Shown: one piece after another, positions 1 to 12,200 of the stretch | Numbering within the stretch: position 1 is the first letter of the stretch | Layout of the letters: every line of letters begins with the position of its first letter | Program-made: the position numbers and the translations under genes | Assembly (NCBI GenBank): GCA_907163375.1 | Contig: CAJQUW010005361.1 | Coordinates: 124,001-188,000 of the forward strand | Length of the DNA stretch: 64,000 bases | Direction: 5' to 3' | DNA from: Prostheceraeus crozeri | Taxonomy: Eukaryota > Platyhelminthes > Polycladida > Euryleptidae | Notes under the pieces: model-generated | Told to the model about the DNA's origin: nothing | The model's input: the letters and a program-made list of their open reading frames with translations, nothing else | Database searches by the model: none

Positions 1-50
1 TTGCCACTTCGAACTTGTCCAAAAAAGTACTGAAAATGGAAGGCGTGAGT

Positions 51-242
51 CTAAGAAAGTTCGAAACCGGCATTACTCGTTATGGCGTAGCGAAGCTTGT
101 CTCGCAATGTTGATTTATGGGAATAGTTTGGCAATTTGAGAAGATTGAAGCATGTAGAGGCTGTTGGAAGTCTGTGTACGTCGTCACGACGTCCCATTCC
201 AAAGAATCCACGAATAACAGAACCAAGTGTGTCTCCCGTGTC
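51..242 (-). CDS. UBE3B: UBE3B last coding exon (catalytic cysteine, stop)
   Basis: Starts in phase 0 after an AG acceptor (complement of 243-244) with DTGDTLGS and ends GFELS-stop (TAG, complement of 51-53). The motif [17 protein letters not shown] holds the thioester cysteine of the HECT C-lobe. Length 64 codons including stop. Confidence 0.93.
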   Translation of the reverse strand, partial: DTGDTLGSVIRGFFGMGRRDDVHRLPTASTCFNLLKLPNYSHKSTLRDKLRYAITSNAGFELS

Positions 243-3200
243 CTGTAAATGGCAAGAAAATATCATAATAAGAAAATCAAGAAAATCATGGATTTTTTAT
301 TGCATGAGGGGAGGTAAAATATTCGATAGTTTTGGGATCTTCTGCTGTATACTAAATCCTTTAACACCCGAAAAATGATCTGTTGGCAAAAGATCAGGGG
401 AACGCGGTGGCCAGTCGATTCATCCACACCAATCCAAGAGTTTGGGAATTTGACATCAACCCAGTCTCGAACAATCACTGCAAAATGGTCGTGCTGGAAA
501 TCGATTCGTTCACCTTTCCGAATTCGTGGCTCAATCTAAGGCCAAAAACCATTTCAATAGCACTTCAAAGGTAAGACGAGTTAGACACAGCACTGTCGAG
601 GAAATCGGGTCCAAACACACCACTAGATGAAATGGCACACTGCACTGTTATTGTAGGAAAATTCACACTTTTCGATGATTTCGCGGTTACTTCTCCGGCA
701 AATGCAGTTGTATCTGTTCATCTATCCATTCAGTTCAATAAAATTGATTATTCATATTGTATTAAACTATTACAATATTATTAGTCATTATATGACAAAA
801 AATACAAAACCGAAGGTCAGATGCCTGTAAAGTCATCAAGATGTTTGGCCGCAGATACTTTCATCTACACCAGAAATGTTGAATTGTGCGTAAATTCAGG
901 GCACATATATACACACTGATTGCTTTATTACATCCAGTAACTAAGTTTCCTACCATTGCTGATAAGTTGACATGATGAAGATTAAAACAAATTGGTAGAC
1001 ACTGATTAACAGTGTTATAAAACTTCAGGGACAGAATGTGAAATCTATTATCTATCTCAATGTTGCATAAATAATAATGCAAAAATACCTACATGCCGTA
1101 AATCGGTTAATCGCTTTTGCAACGTGTCGCAGGCCCTGCTGATTCTTCAGACGATAATAACACTTCAGATGGCAAACATCGACACGAGGGGCATGTAACT
1201 AGTCTTAACTAAAAGTACAGCTACACAGTAGTAGTGAATAATATTACTCTTTTTTATGCTCGGAAGCACATTAGGCAAGACGACTCCCTTCTTGTGGTTG
1301 AGTCATCTATCCTACTATTATTATTTTGAGCAGTGTTAAGAAGGAATTCAAAGTCTGCCTATCAGCGAATGACAAGTTCACGGAAATTTTGAACGGCGTT
1401 CAGCTCACGTTCCTTTTAAAAATCGTGAACTCCATTCAGTTCAAGTTCACCAATTAGTCCATCTCGTTCACTAAACGTTCACCTTTCCCTTTCCGTTCAT
1501 TTCAAAAGTTACTCGTATTGTGATATTTACTTTGACTACGCAGCTACCTATCTACATAATTGAGTAATCGCTTCTTTCACATGTCTAAATATTTCAGTAT
1601 AAGATACTACGAACTAGAATGTCACTGCAATTTGGAGAATTCCCGGGTTATAAGCTTACATGGCTTGATAGCACCGATACTTTTCCTCTTTGACATTATG
1701 GCAGTTGTATGAAGGCATGCTTGTCTAAATCTATCTTTAATAGATGGAACAGCACTGCAATTTGCAAAGATCAATCCTGTAGGAGGCCTACAGTTTTTTT
1801 GTCGTAAAATTAAGTTAAATTGTCGCTGCTTTAGTCATAAGAGTTAGCACTGAAGTTTCCCTTATTCATTGGTCTTCCTGCTGCATTCGTCAGGGTGTTC
1901 CAAGTTGCCTTGTCAGAAACCAACGTCATCATCTAAGATTTCCAAGAATTCTATATTGTGCATGCGCTTCATCATGAGCATCAGGCGTCTGACAGTATGG
2001 ATAAAAATAGCTACGGGTGAAGCATTCTGACTACGTAATTTCGGTCAATCATGTGTGAACGTTTTAAGGTAGAAATGAACGGGAGCATTGAACTCCCATT
2101 AATCTCCGAAATATGCGAACACCGTTCAGTTTCAGTTCACGAAAATCGTGAACTGGTTCAATTGAACGGCGTTCAGTCACACTCTGGTGCCTATTTGACA
2201 TGTCTTAGGCTTGACCCGACCAAGATCTTCTGGACACAGAGTAAACACTCTGCCACAAGACCACTGCGCAAGTCTGGATTAGCTGAGATAGCTCGCTTTG
2301 ATTTCTAAAATTTCGTAATCAAGCGCTGGCTTCTAAAAACCCGTTATTTTCGTGATAACGATAGGAATACACAAGGAAACATCTACGATTTTTGTGCAGG
2401 AAAAGACGACCATGTTGTCAATCGATTTCGAGTTTATTAAAAACTCATCTTCAGGACAATACAATCAGAGGAAACAAAGGGTTATATACAAACTGCATGG
2501 TTACAACACAACTCACTTAAAACAGTTGGAAAAAGCTAAAATCAGAACATGTGCAGAGGAATTGATAAACAGTTCTCATTAATTAGGTGGGCACTGGTTG
2601 ATTTGATGCACAGTGCTTCAGCGATGCGAGTGTGAGCTGTTTTAAAGATGACCTTGAAGTCCATTAAGCTTGCCTCATGCGGGTGGTGGGTGATTTCAGT
2701 TGGCGTAGGCTTGCCTTTCAAATGTTCTGTCACTCTCGTAGACAGATGTCTCCGTGTCTCACCTATATAACAGTTTGAGCACTGTCGACATTTAAACTCA
2801 TAGACTATGCCGACTCTTTCAAAAATGCTGGAGAAACTCGTTGCTAATAAGTGGATATTGCCTTACGCTGTCGACAAACTTGACAAGTCACAATTCGCAT
2901 ACTTGCCCGGCCCTGGAAAAGGAACGACTTCTGCGCTCACTCTCCTTTATCATCGTATCCTCGAATTCTTGGACAAGGAGTCAGGAGCAGTTCGAGTCAT
3001 GACACTGGACTATGCTAAGGCGTTCGACCGATTACCCCACCCTGTCATTCTGGAGTCAGCAATCGCTCTCAAACTTCCTTATCAGGCCATTCAATGGATC
3101 AGTAACTTTTTGACTGATCGTCGACAGAGAGTGCGCATCGCTCATTCGACTTCAGAATGGTTCAGTGTTCCGAGTGGAGTACCGCAGGGGAGCGTGCTTG

Positions 3201-6200
3201 GACCCTTGCTGTTTTGCCTGGTGATCGACAGCCTGTGCGCTGTTTGTCCAAACTCAGACATGCTGAAGTTTGCTGATGATGTCACCATCCTTCACTACGT
3301 TCGGAATACGAATGACGACCATCTAGTCGATGAATGGAGAAACATCACTTATTGGTCCACAGCGGTTGGTCTACCCCTCAACGTGGAAAAATACTCAGTG
3401 ATGGACATTAACACCAAACGAGGTTTGAGCCTTCATCCCATCGATGATATTGCAAACAAAGATAACGTGAAGATCTTAGGCGTGATATTTTCTAAAGACC
3501 TTTCGTGGAATAAGCACATCGACAGCGTTGTCTCCAAAGCCAACAAACGGATTTATGTGCTTCGGAATCTGAAACGATCCGGCTGTCGAACCGATATCTT
3601 ACTTCGAGTCTACAAGGCCCTGATCCAATCTGTACTCACTTACGGGTTTCCTGTATTTTGTAATCTTCCTGATTATCTGATGGACCGTTTAGTGCGTGTT
3701 GAGAGACGCATTTCAAAGATAATCGGAAACAATGAAGATCCATCCTTCGCTTCTGCTGCTGAGAGGCAATGTACGAAGCTTTTCCTAAATGTTTTGTATG
3801 ACTCAGACCATCCCCTGCGGGAACTGTTCCTAGCCCGAACACCCACACTCCGGAATCAGTGTATTTTGCGCCCTCCACGAACACGGACGAAGCGTTTGCA
3901 GAATTCATTTATAAGATTTTGCTTGAAATGATTTGTACTTTGCGACAACTTGACTTCAACTGAATTGCATGTAATGCGTGTACCGAATTTCCATTGTGCA
4001 CCAATAAAGATTATTATTATTATTATTATGTTCGATGATAAACACGGAGAGACTTTGTCTTTGTTGGGAAAAATACTAGCGGTCTTAAATGTTTTAAATG
4101 CAACTTGCAATTTATAGTCAGTTTTATCTAACATAGAATTAATAACTTGAACAGATTTTAAAGTCTCGCGCTCTTTCTCTTTGACGTACGGTAATGACGA
4201 AAAAATAGCCGTTTTACTTTCATCAGTAGTGGTATTATTCTCAACTTCACGTTTGATAGACTCGATCAACTTAAGAGGGTAATTATTACTGAGAAAAATG
4301 CTGGTGATTTCCTCACAAGCTTTCTCATAGTTATTATGCGAACTACTAAGGCGTTTAGCTCTGATAAACAAGGAACGAACCGCAGACCTTTTGTATTTCA
4401 TTGGAGCGTAAGAAGCAAAAGGAACGTAAGTTCCAGTATTCGTAGGTCGGACTCTCCACGCAGTCGCAAAAGAGGAATTATGAAAACTGACCATCACATC
4501 CAAGAATGGTAAATTATGATTATCTTCCTTTTCGATGGTAAATTGGATGTTACTATGAATGGAAATAATGCTCTGTCTTTTACCTGATCTTCGCTAACTT
4601 CTACACATCGGATTGAAAATTGCGGTTCAAGGTGTGCGAATCCGAGCAGAGGAGCCTTGGAACAGCTGGTGACAAACTGTAAGTAATAATACTATGAGAT
4701 TAATTATTTAAGGTCATGAGAAAGTAGAGTTACCTTGAGAAAGCAGCCGCGTTCCTTCGGTGTAAAGTCACTTTTCAAAATATCCCACAACCACGCAATC
4801 ACTCGATGACGACCATGAAATCCTCCGAAGTATTGTACATTCCGTCTAAAAATACAGTCAACATTTCGCATGAATTCCGGATATTTATCGGGCAGCAACT
4901 GCAGGAGAAGACTTAGCAATGAAGTGTAACCGAAATACAATGTCTTTTTCGTTTAGGCTGATAGTTAAGAAAGACTTCAAGATCTGGAAGGCAGATTCTG
5001 TTATAAATGTTCAGAATCTAATGCAAATTGAAGAAGGTATTAAGAAAATTCAACGAAGTGATAAGGCTTCTATTGACTTTATTTTGCCAATATTTGCAAA
5101 AGTGACTCTCATCATACTTAAACGCAACTAGAAAATGGTAAAAAGTTGCATTGACTAAATTACTAAGTCAGTGGACTAGTAAATTACTAGCTGAGACGAC
5201 AAGCACGTTGTTGAGTTTCATAATTATGACTCGAAGAATGACTGAAGGGATATGTTCGAAAAATACAATTCTTTATTGTGCGAGCTCATCAACAATGTAC
5301 TCTAATGTCTGTGATTAATCGCTAAAATATCGTGAGATAGATCACATGCTCAAAACTTTATTCATTAAATCGGTCCCGGGTATGCCTGATGCCTATACAA
5401 GCATGCTCAAATTAGAGATGTCGAATAGTCGAGATCTCGGCACTCGGATCGCAAGATATCGAATGCTTCAAAATGGTCGAGATCTTGAGATTGAATTCAC
5501 TAATGAAGACAAAGTATATATTCATCGAGCTATAAGCGCGGTATATACTGATTTGTTAAGTTGTCCCATAGTCTAAAAGTGCCACCTGGGGTACTTATGG
5601 GTGACGACTGATTCATTTTTGCAGATTTTAGACAAATTTGAAAACCTGAGGGGAGATAACCCATAAGTACCCCACCTGGTCGTCAAAGACGCGCAGATAC
5701 ATTGACTTTTGACTTTGATTTTGTCATAAAATTAGCTGCGTTGAAAATATATGTCAATGCAAGTTTGGCATTGGAATTCAAATTTCGTAAAAGAACTCGT
5801 GAACTAGAATAGGGGCATGTCCTATCTGTCTGTATATGTACCCGTAAATAAGATAGCACCCGCACCTCAGCAATCGATAAATAAGCAGGCCTACTATTCG
5901 CTTTGTATTCTCACTTTCAATAAGTGAGTAGATGAGCATGCTTGTCACGCTTGAGCTCGTCTGTGCATTTTACACAACTCGTATATTACTCGTTTCAAAA
6001 GACACTCGTTTCTGATTTGACAGAACATCAATTATCCACCACTGGTATTTAGACAAATATGCTCGTACATAAATTTGCATCAACAAAAAAAAGACGGACT
6101 TACTACATAAGGAATGCATGACAAATATTGAAACTAATTCAAAATTATCAACTTACTTGAGATCTTCAATGTCAATGTCTCCAGTTTCCCCAGAGATAAG

Positions 6201-9200
6201 TTTCTGCAACTCCGGTCCAGAGAACATCTTCAACCAATCAGGATTGACTATAGATTTGAAGCCACGAATGAAAGCTTGTGATTGGTTCTTTATTTGACTA
6301 TACATACGGAATCGCGCGACCAAATGAACGTAACTAATTCTGAAACAAAGTAATTTCGTACATTGATATATTAATCTAGTATGAGTTGCACTTAATAATT
6401 ACTACGCTACAAGTGTATCACCTCAATTATTATTGACTACCTGCGCTATTTTCTGATTTATTTGTGTTCAGTATAAAAGCGGAATCTGTCAATGACTGAT
6501 TGCTACGCGGGTCTTTAAGAGTAGATCGCAACAGGGTTGGACAATTAGCTTCTCTGTTGATTCCTAGTCAATGCTATAGAGATTAGCATATAATGGCCCA
6601 CATCATTTGTGTAAAAATGCTTACAATAAACACAAGTATACTTAAGAGCAAAGACAAGAGTGAGCTACACAGGAAGGCTTACTTCTTCTGCATGTAATCG
6701 CAGTCGATAACAAAATGGTGGCGTTTGTGTGTTATGACAAGTGAATAGATCAAATGCATTTCTCTAAAGTCTCATCTCCAAAGACAGTTGAAATCAAAAC
6801 TGAATATTGAGTGGGAAAAAAACTTGTAAAATTTTGAGAATGGAGCCCGTGTCGCGATTCAGGACAAGGCCGGATTTTACTATGCTCCGAGGGCCGTAGA
6901 GCTTCATCAATCACCAAGTGAACCTAGACGCAGATGAGAGGGAGGAGACGGTCACGCCCGCGAAAAGCAAGTCATAAGATGAGGCAGTTATCGTCATTGA
7001 GATTCCAACATCACCAGAAGGAGAGGGAGAAGAGGAAGAGACAGAGCCGCGGCAGAGTTTGCCGGCCGGGGGGGGGGTTGTTTGAAAACGACCTTTTACC
7101 CACAGGGCCGCATAGTCTTTCAATGTATATATGGGCAAAGTTTTTCTAAGTTTAAATACCACTGAAACTTTAATTTTTTAAAACCTCTGTCTTAGAACTC
7201 ACAAACATATTGTGAGGGGTGGTACGTAACCGAAAAATTTTTTGATTACATTAAATCACGGCACGGTGAAATTATCCGGAGAATCCAGGAAGCGGAAGAA
7301 AACAAAGCTAAAGCAACTACCTTCGTGGAAATTACGGCTAGTCGACCCAACCTTTAAGCGGCCACGAAATGAATCAAAATCTGTAATTTAGTCTATTTAT
7401 ATCTATAAACTAAAGATGACAGGTCGGCATGAAACATGACGAGAAGCTAACCAAAAATCATGATGAAGAAAATCAAGAAACATAAGAAACCAAAATAAGG
7501 TCGATATACACGGAGTCATCAGGGAGGAACCATGAGGCTCCATTAAGCAAGGTTCAATGGACGCATTTGTCATGGTTACGGATCCTACTAGCCAAGAGGT
7601 CCATTGGGTAGATTTTCGGAAGGATCTTATCGAAGTTCTTATATAATTAAATATACAAATGTCGTCAACATACCTAGTACAAGAGACAAGCTTGGCCAAG
7701 CCAAATTTCTTGCTAGCAAGAAGACCCGTCAGGTATCTGAACACCCTAGATGCCAGGAAAAGATCAGCCAAGAATTTTCAGCTTCTTCCTCTTTATTTCT
7801 GCCTCTTTTTCCTCGCGATATTTCTTAGCAGCTTGTTGGTAATGAAGTATCATTGAGTTCGAAATGTTAACATTTTAATTCCTTTTCCATCAATGAGAAA
7901 ATCTTTCACTGTTCTCAGTCCTACAATCGATGATTATGACAAGCAGAATCGATTATCAGTTATAATGTCTTTGTTTATACTAAATCCCCGCTGTGGATCA
8001 GCACGACATCAAACTTTTTGCCAATTTACTCAAAATTGGGAATTTTAGTGAATCTGTAGGAGTTTTTATTTCGGACACTCCTCGCCAGTAATCATCATCA
8101 TGATCCTATTCTTTCTGAATATGTTCACGCTCTTGATTGTAGACATACCACTCAGTTTCAAGCTGATCAATCTGGGTTGACGGAATCAAATGTGGTATTT
8201 GACCAGCTGATCTTTTCACACTACAAATAGGGCTTTCGGGCCAGAAGTTTGATGATTGATGCATAACTTATATGTCTCGGTGAAAGTTCTCATGAATAGG
8301 AAACTTTTCGCTGATATACTTAGTAACAACAACATAAAATGCCTTCACTTGCAAAAGGAACTGCTGGTTGAATTTGCATCTGGAAATTATTCCTTCAGCT
8401 CCTTCTTTGCCTCATTCCCAGGATCAATTCCAAGGAAAACCTTGTGATATTCTGATTTGGAAGGATCGATCATCGCGAATGATTCATTCCAAGATTCCAG
8501 AAAATCACTTTTGATGAACCGGTGATACATTATTCCGAGAAGCTCATAAATCGAAGCATACAAAGCATGTATCATTGGCTTCTTTTTCTAAAAAGGTCGT
8601 AAGAACTCATTTAAAAGAGACCCGACAAATTTCAAAAACAGCATATAAATTTCAGACCAGCGCGAGTTCAGAAAGTTCATAATTCTCTTATACTTCGGTG
8701 AATTCAGCACACTTTTGTCCTTCAGATGCGAAAAGCATGTTTTTAAACTCATCAACTGTGAGATGTATTTTTGAAGAACTTCAGTAAAGTTGTCCATCGG
8801 GACTGGACATATCGGGCGAAAGAACTCAACTTCGGCTCAATATCGGGCTCCACTTCTAAGAAATTTTGAACACGACGAAAACTTTCTCTTATGCTTGCCG
8901 AATATTTGAACCAAAAAAAACATCTTGAATAAACTCTTCAACTTCCCAATGCAAAATAGTATCATGGCCTTTTCTAAAACTTATGAACAATAGTAGTAAG
9001 CAAACCTCCACAATAAACATAGCCCCCCCTCGGTTATGAGTCTTGGTTGTCCAACCGTGTTGACTTGGGCGGCCGACCAGGTTGGTAAACGGTAGAGTTA
9101 TTGGTGAATGTGAGTTGGTTTTGGTCTGTAGAGCCAAAGGGAAGCCTCGGATGGGAAAACGGAGGTTAGATTCGGAATCTACGTGAAATTTTGGGTTAGG

Positions 9201-12200
9201 AAGGTTGTTTCCAGCGAAATCGGCGAGAAAAAATTTTTGGGACGTCCCCCCCCCTCGGCAGCGTTGCTTCCAACTTTGGTTCTAGAGATCGTAGAAAGTC
9301 GTGCAATAGCTCGTTTGAAAGCTAACAGTGAGACAACCTCAATGAAAGAAACGGCTTGTTCATATCTGTCTTCCTTAAGATATGAGACGCCATTTAAGAT
9401 TTGGGAGATTGGCGAAAAACGACAGGGTTAACGGCGAATTTGGGATGTTTTGGGCTCTAGCGTCTAAACGGCTGAAGTCGTGCAATAGGTCGTTTGAAAG
9501 CTAACAGTGAGACAAATTCAGTGAAAGAACGGCTTGTTCATATCTGTCTTTGTTTAGATGTGAGACGCCATTTAAGATTTGGGAGATTGGCGAAAAACGA
9601 CAGAGTTAACGGCGAATTTGGGATGTTTTGGGCTCTAGCGTCTAAACGGCTGCTCCAATGGCAGATCTGAGACCAGATTTGGAATGAGCGTCAAATTCTA
9701 CATCCGTAGGGTGATTTCCAGCTCAATCGGAGAGAAAAAAGTTTCAACATTTTTCGGAAAAACGACTTGAGTTAACGGCGAATTTGGGATGGTTTTGGGC
9801 TGTAGAGCCAAAGGGAAGCATCGGATGGGAAAACGGAGGTCAGATTCGGAATCTACGTGAAATTTGGGTTAGGAAAGTTGTTTCCAGCGTAATCGGGGAG
9901 AAAAATTTTTGGGACGTCTCCCCCCCTCGGCAGCGTTGCTTCCAACTTTGGTTCTAGAGATCGTAGAAAGTCGTGCAATAGCTCGTTTGAAAGCTAACAG
10001 TGAGACAAATTCAGTGAAAGAACGGCTTATTCATATCTGTCTTCGTTTAGATGTGAGACGCCATTTAAGATTTGGGAGATTGGCGAAAAACGACCGAGTT
10101 AACAGCGAATTTGGGATGTTTTGGGCCCTAGCGTCTAAACGGCTGCTCCAATGGCAGATCTGAGGCCAGATTTGGAATCGGCGTCAAATTCTACATCCGT
10201 AGGGTGATTTCCAGCTCAATCGGAGAGAAAAAAATTTTATTCATTTTTCGGATAAACGACAGAGTTAACAGCGAATTTGGGATGTTTTGGGCTCTAGCGT
10301 CTAAACGGCTGCTCCAATGGCAGATCTGAGGCCAGATTTGGAATCGGCGTCAAATTCTACATCCGTAGGGTGATTTCCAGCTCAATCGGAGAGAAAAAAA
10401 TTTTATTCATTTTTCGGATAAACGACAGAGTTAGAATTTGGGACGTTTTGGGCTGTAGCTTCAAAACGAAGCATCGGATTGGAAAACGGATTTCAGATTT
10501 GGAATCAGCGTGAAATTCTCTATCTGTATGGTGAGTTTCAAGTCAATCGAACAGAAAAAATTTTCAACATTTTTCGAAAAAACGACAGAGTTAACGGCGA
10601 ATTTGGGTTGGTTTTGGTCTGTAGAGCCAAAGGGAAGCATCGGATGGGAAAACGGAGGTCAGATTCGGAATCTACGTGAAATTTGGGTTAGGAAAGTTGT
10701 TTCCAGCGTAATCGAGGAGAAAAATTTTTGGGACGTCCCCCCCTCTCGGCAGCGTTGCTTCCAACTTTGGTTCTAGAGATCGTAGAAAGTCGTGCAATAG
10801 CTCGTTTGAAAGCTAACAGTGAGACAAATTCAGTGAAAGAACGGCTTGTTCATATCTGTCTTCGTTTAGATGTGAGACGCCATTTAAGATTTGGGAAATT
10901 GGCGAAAAACGACAGAGTTAACAGCGAATTTGGGATGTTTTTGGCTCTAGCGTCTAAACGGCTGCTCTAATGGCAGATCTGAGGCCAGATTTGGAATCGG
11001 CGTCAAATTCTACATCCGTAGGGTGATTTCCAGCTCAATCGGAGAGAAAAAAATTTTATTCATTTTTCGGATAAACGACACAGTTAACAGCGAATTTGGG
11101 ATGTTTTGGGCCCTAGCGTCTAAACGGCTGCTCCAATGGCAGATCTGAGGCCAGATTTGGAATCGGCGTCAAATTCTACATCCGTAGGGTGATTTCCAGC
11201 TCAATCGGAGAGAAAAAATTTTCAACATTTTTCGGAAAAACGACTTGAGTTAAAGGCGAATTTGGGATGGTTTTGGGCTGTAGAGCCAAAACGAAGTATC
11301 GGATGGGAAAACGGAGGCAAGATTCGGATTCAGCGTCAAATTCTACATCCGTAGGGTGATTTCTAGCTCAATCGAACAGAAAAAATTTTCAACATTTTTC
11401 GGAAAAACGACAGAGTTAACGGCGAATTTGGGTTGGTTTTGGTCTGTAGAGCCAAAGGGAAGCATCGGATGGGAAAACGGAGGTCAGATTCGGAATCTAC
11501 GTGAAATTTGGGTTAGGAAAGTTGTTTCCAGCGTAATCGAGGAGAAAAATTTTTGGGACGTCCCCCCCTCTCGGCAGCGTTGCTTCCAACTTTGGTTCTA
11601 GAGATCGTAGAAAGTCGTGCAATAGCTCGTTTGAAAGCTAACAGTGAGACAAATTCAGTGAAAGAACGGCTTGTTCATATCTGTCTTCGTTTAGATGTGA
11701 GACGCCATTTAAGATTTGGGAAATTGGCGAAAAACGACAGAGTTAACGGCGAATTTGGGATGTTTTGGGCTCTAGCGTCTAAACGGCTGCTCCAATGGTA
11801 GATCTGAGACCAGATTTGGAATCAGCGTCAAATTCTACATCAGCATGGTAAATTTGAAAGCTATCGGAGAGAAAAAATTGTTCAACATTTTTCAGAAAAA
11901 CGAGTTAACGGCGAATTTGGGTTGGTATTGGTCTGTAGAGCCAAAACGAAGCATCGGATGGGAAAACGGAGGACAGATTCGGATTCAGCGTCAAATTCTA
12001 CATTGAAATGGTGTATTTCCAGCTCAATCGGACCTCTAGAATCGGTGATAGAAGCGTTTAAAGTTTTTGGATGATGGATATTACGTCATCAGCTGATCGC
12101 CACAAACTATATAAGCTGGGAACCGACAGAGACTTGTCATTAAGACGAGAGATTGTCAACGGTAGGTCGTCTCTCTGAGCTCTGATGATAGCATCGGACA

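Larger units (their letters stand above)
2360..4577 (-). mobile_element. Penelope-like retroelement, split by a LINE
   Basis: Minus-strand coding homology comes in two blocks. 4031-4575 encodes the end of the Penelope reverse transcriptase ([20 protein letters not shown], then [14 protein letters not shown] and [16 protein letters not shown]). 2572-2809 encodes the GIY-YIG endonuclease ([10 protein letters not shown], then [19 protein letters not shown]). The blocks belong to one element: the reading frame passes straight across once the LINE at 2810-4027 is ignored. The 3' end contains a CCTGAAGATGAG block near 2450, common in these elements. The N-terminal RT part is missing, so it is 5'-truncated and dead. 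Confidence 0.82.

Noticed and set aside
7403-7771. Minus-strand ORF with RYVDDIC, like a reverse-transcriptase active site.
   Set aside because: No other RT motif nearby in any frame and no LINE or Penelope context; most likely chance.
9183-11801. Several 60-90 codon ORFs repeating the same peptides in the left Polinton end.
   Set aside because: They recur with each tandem unit, so they are frames of the repeat array and not genes.
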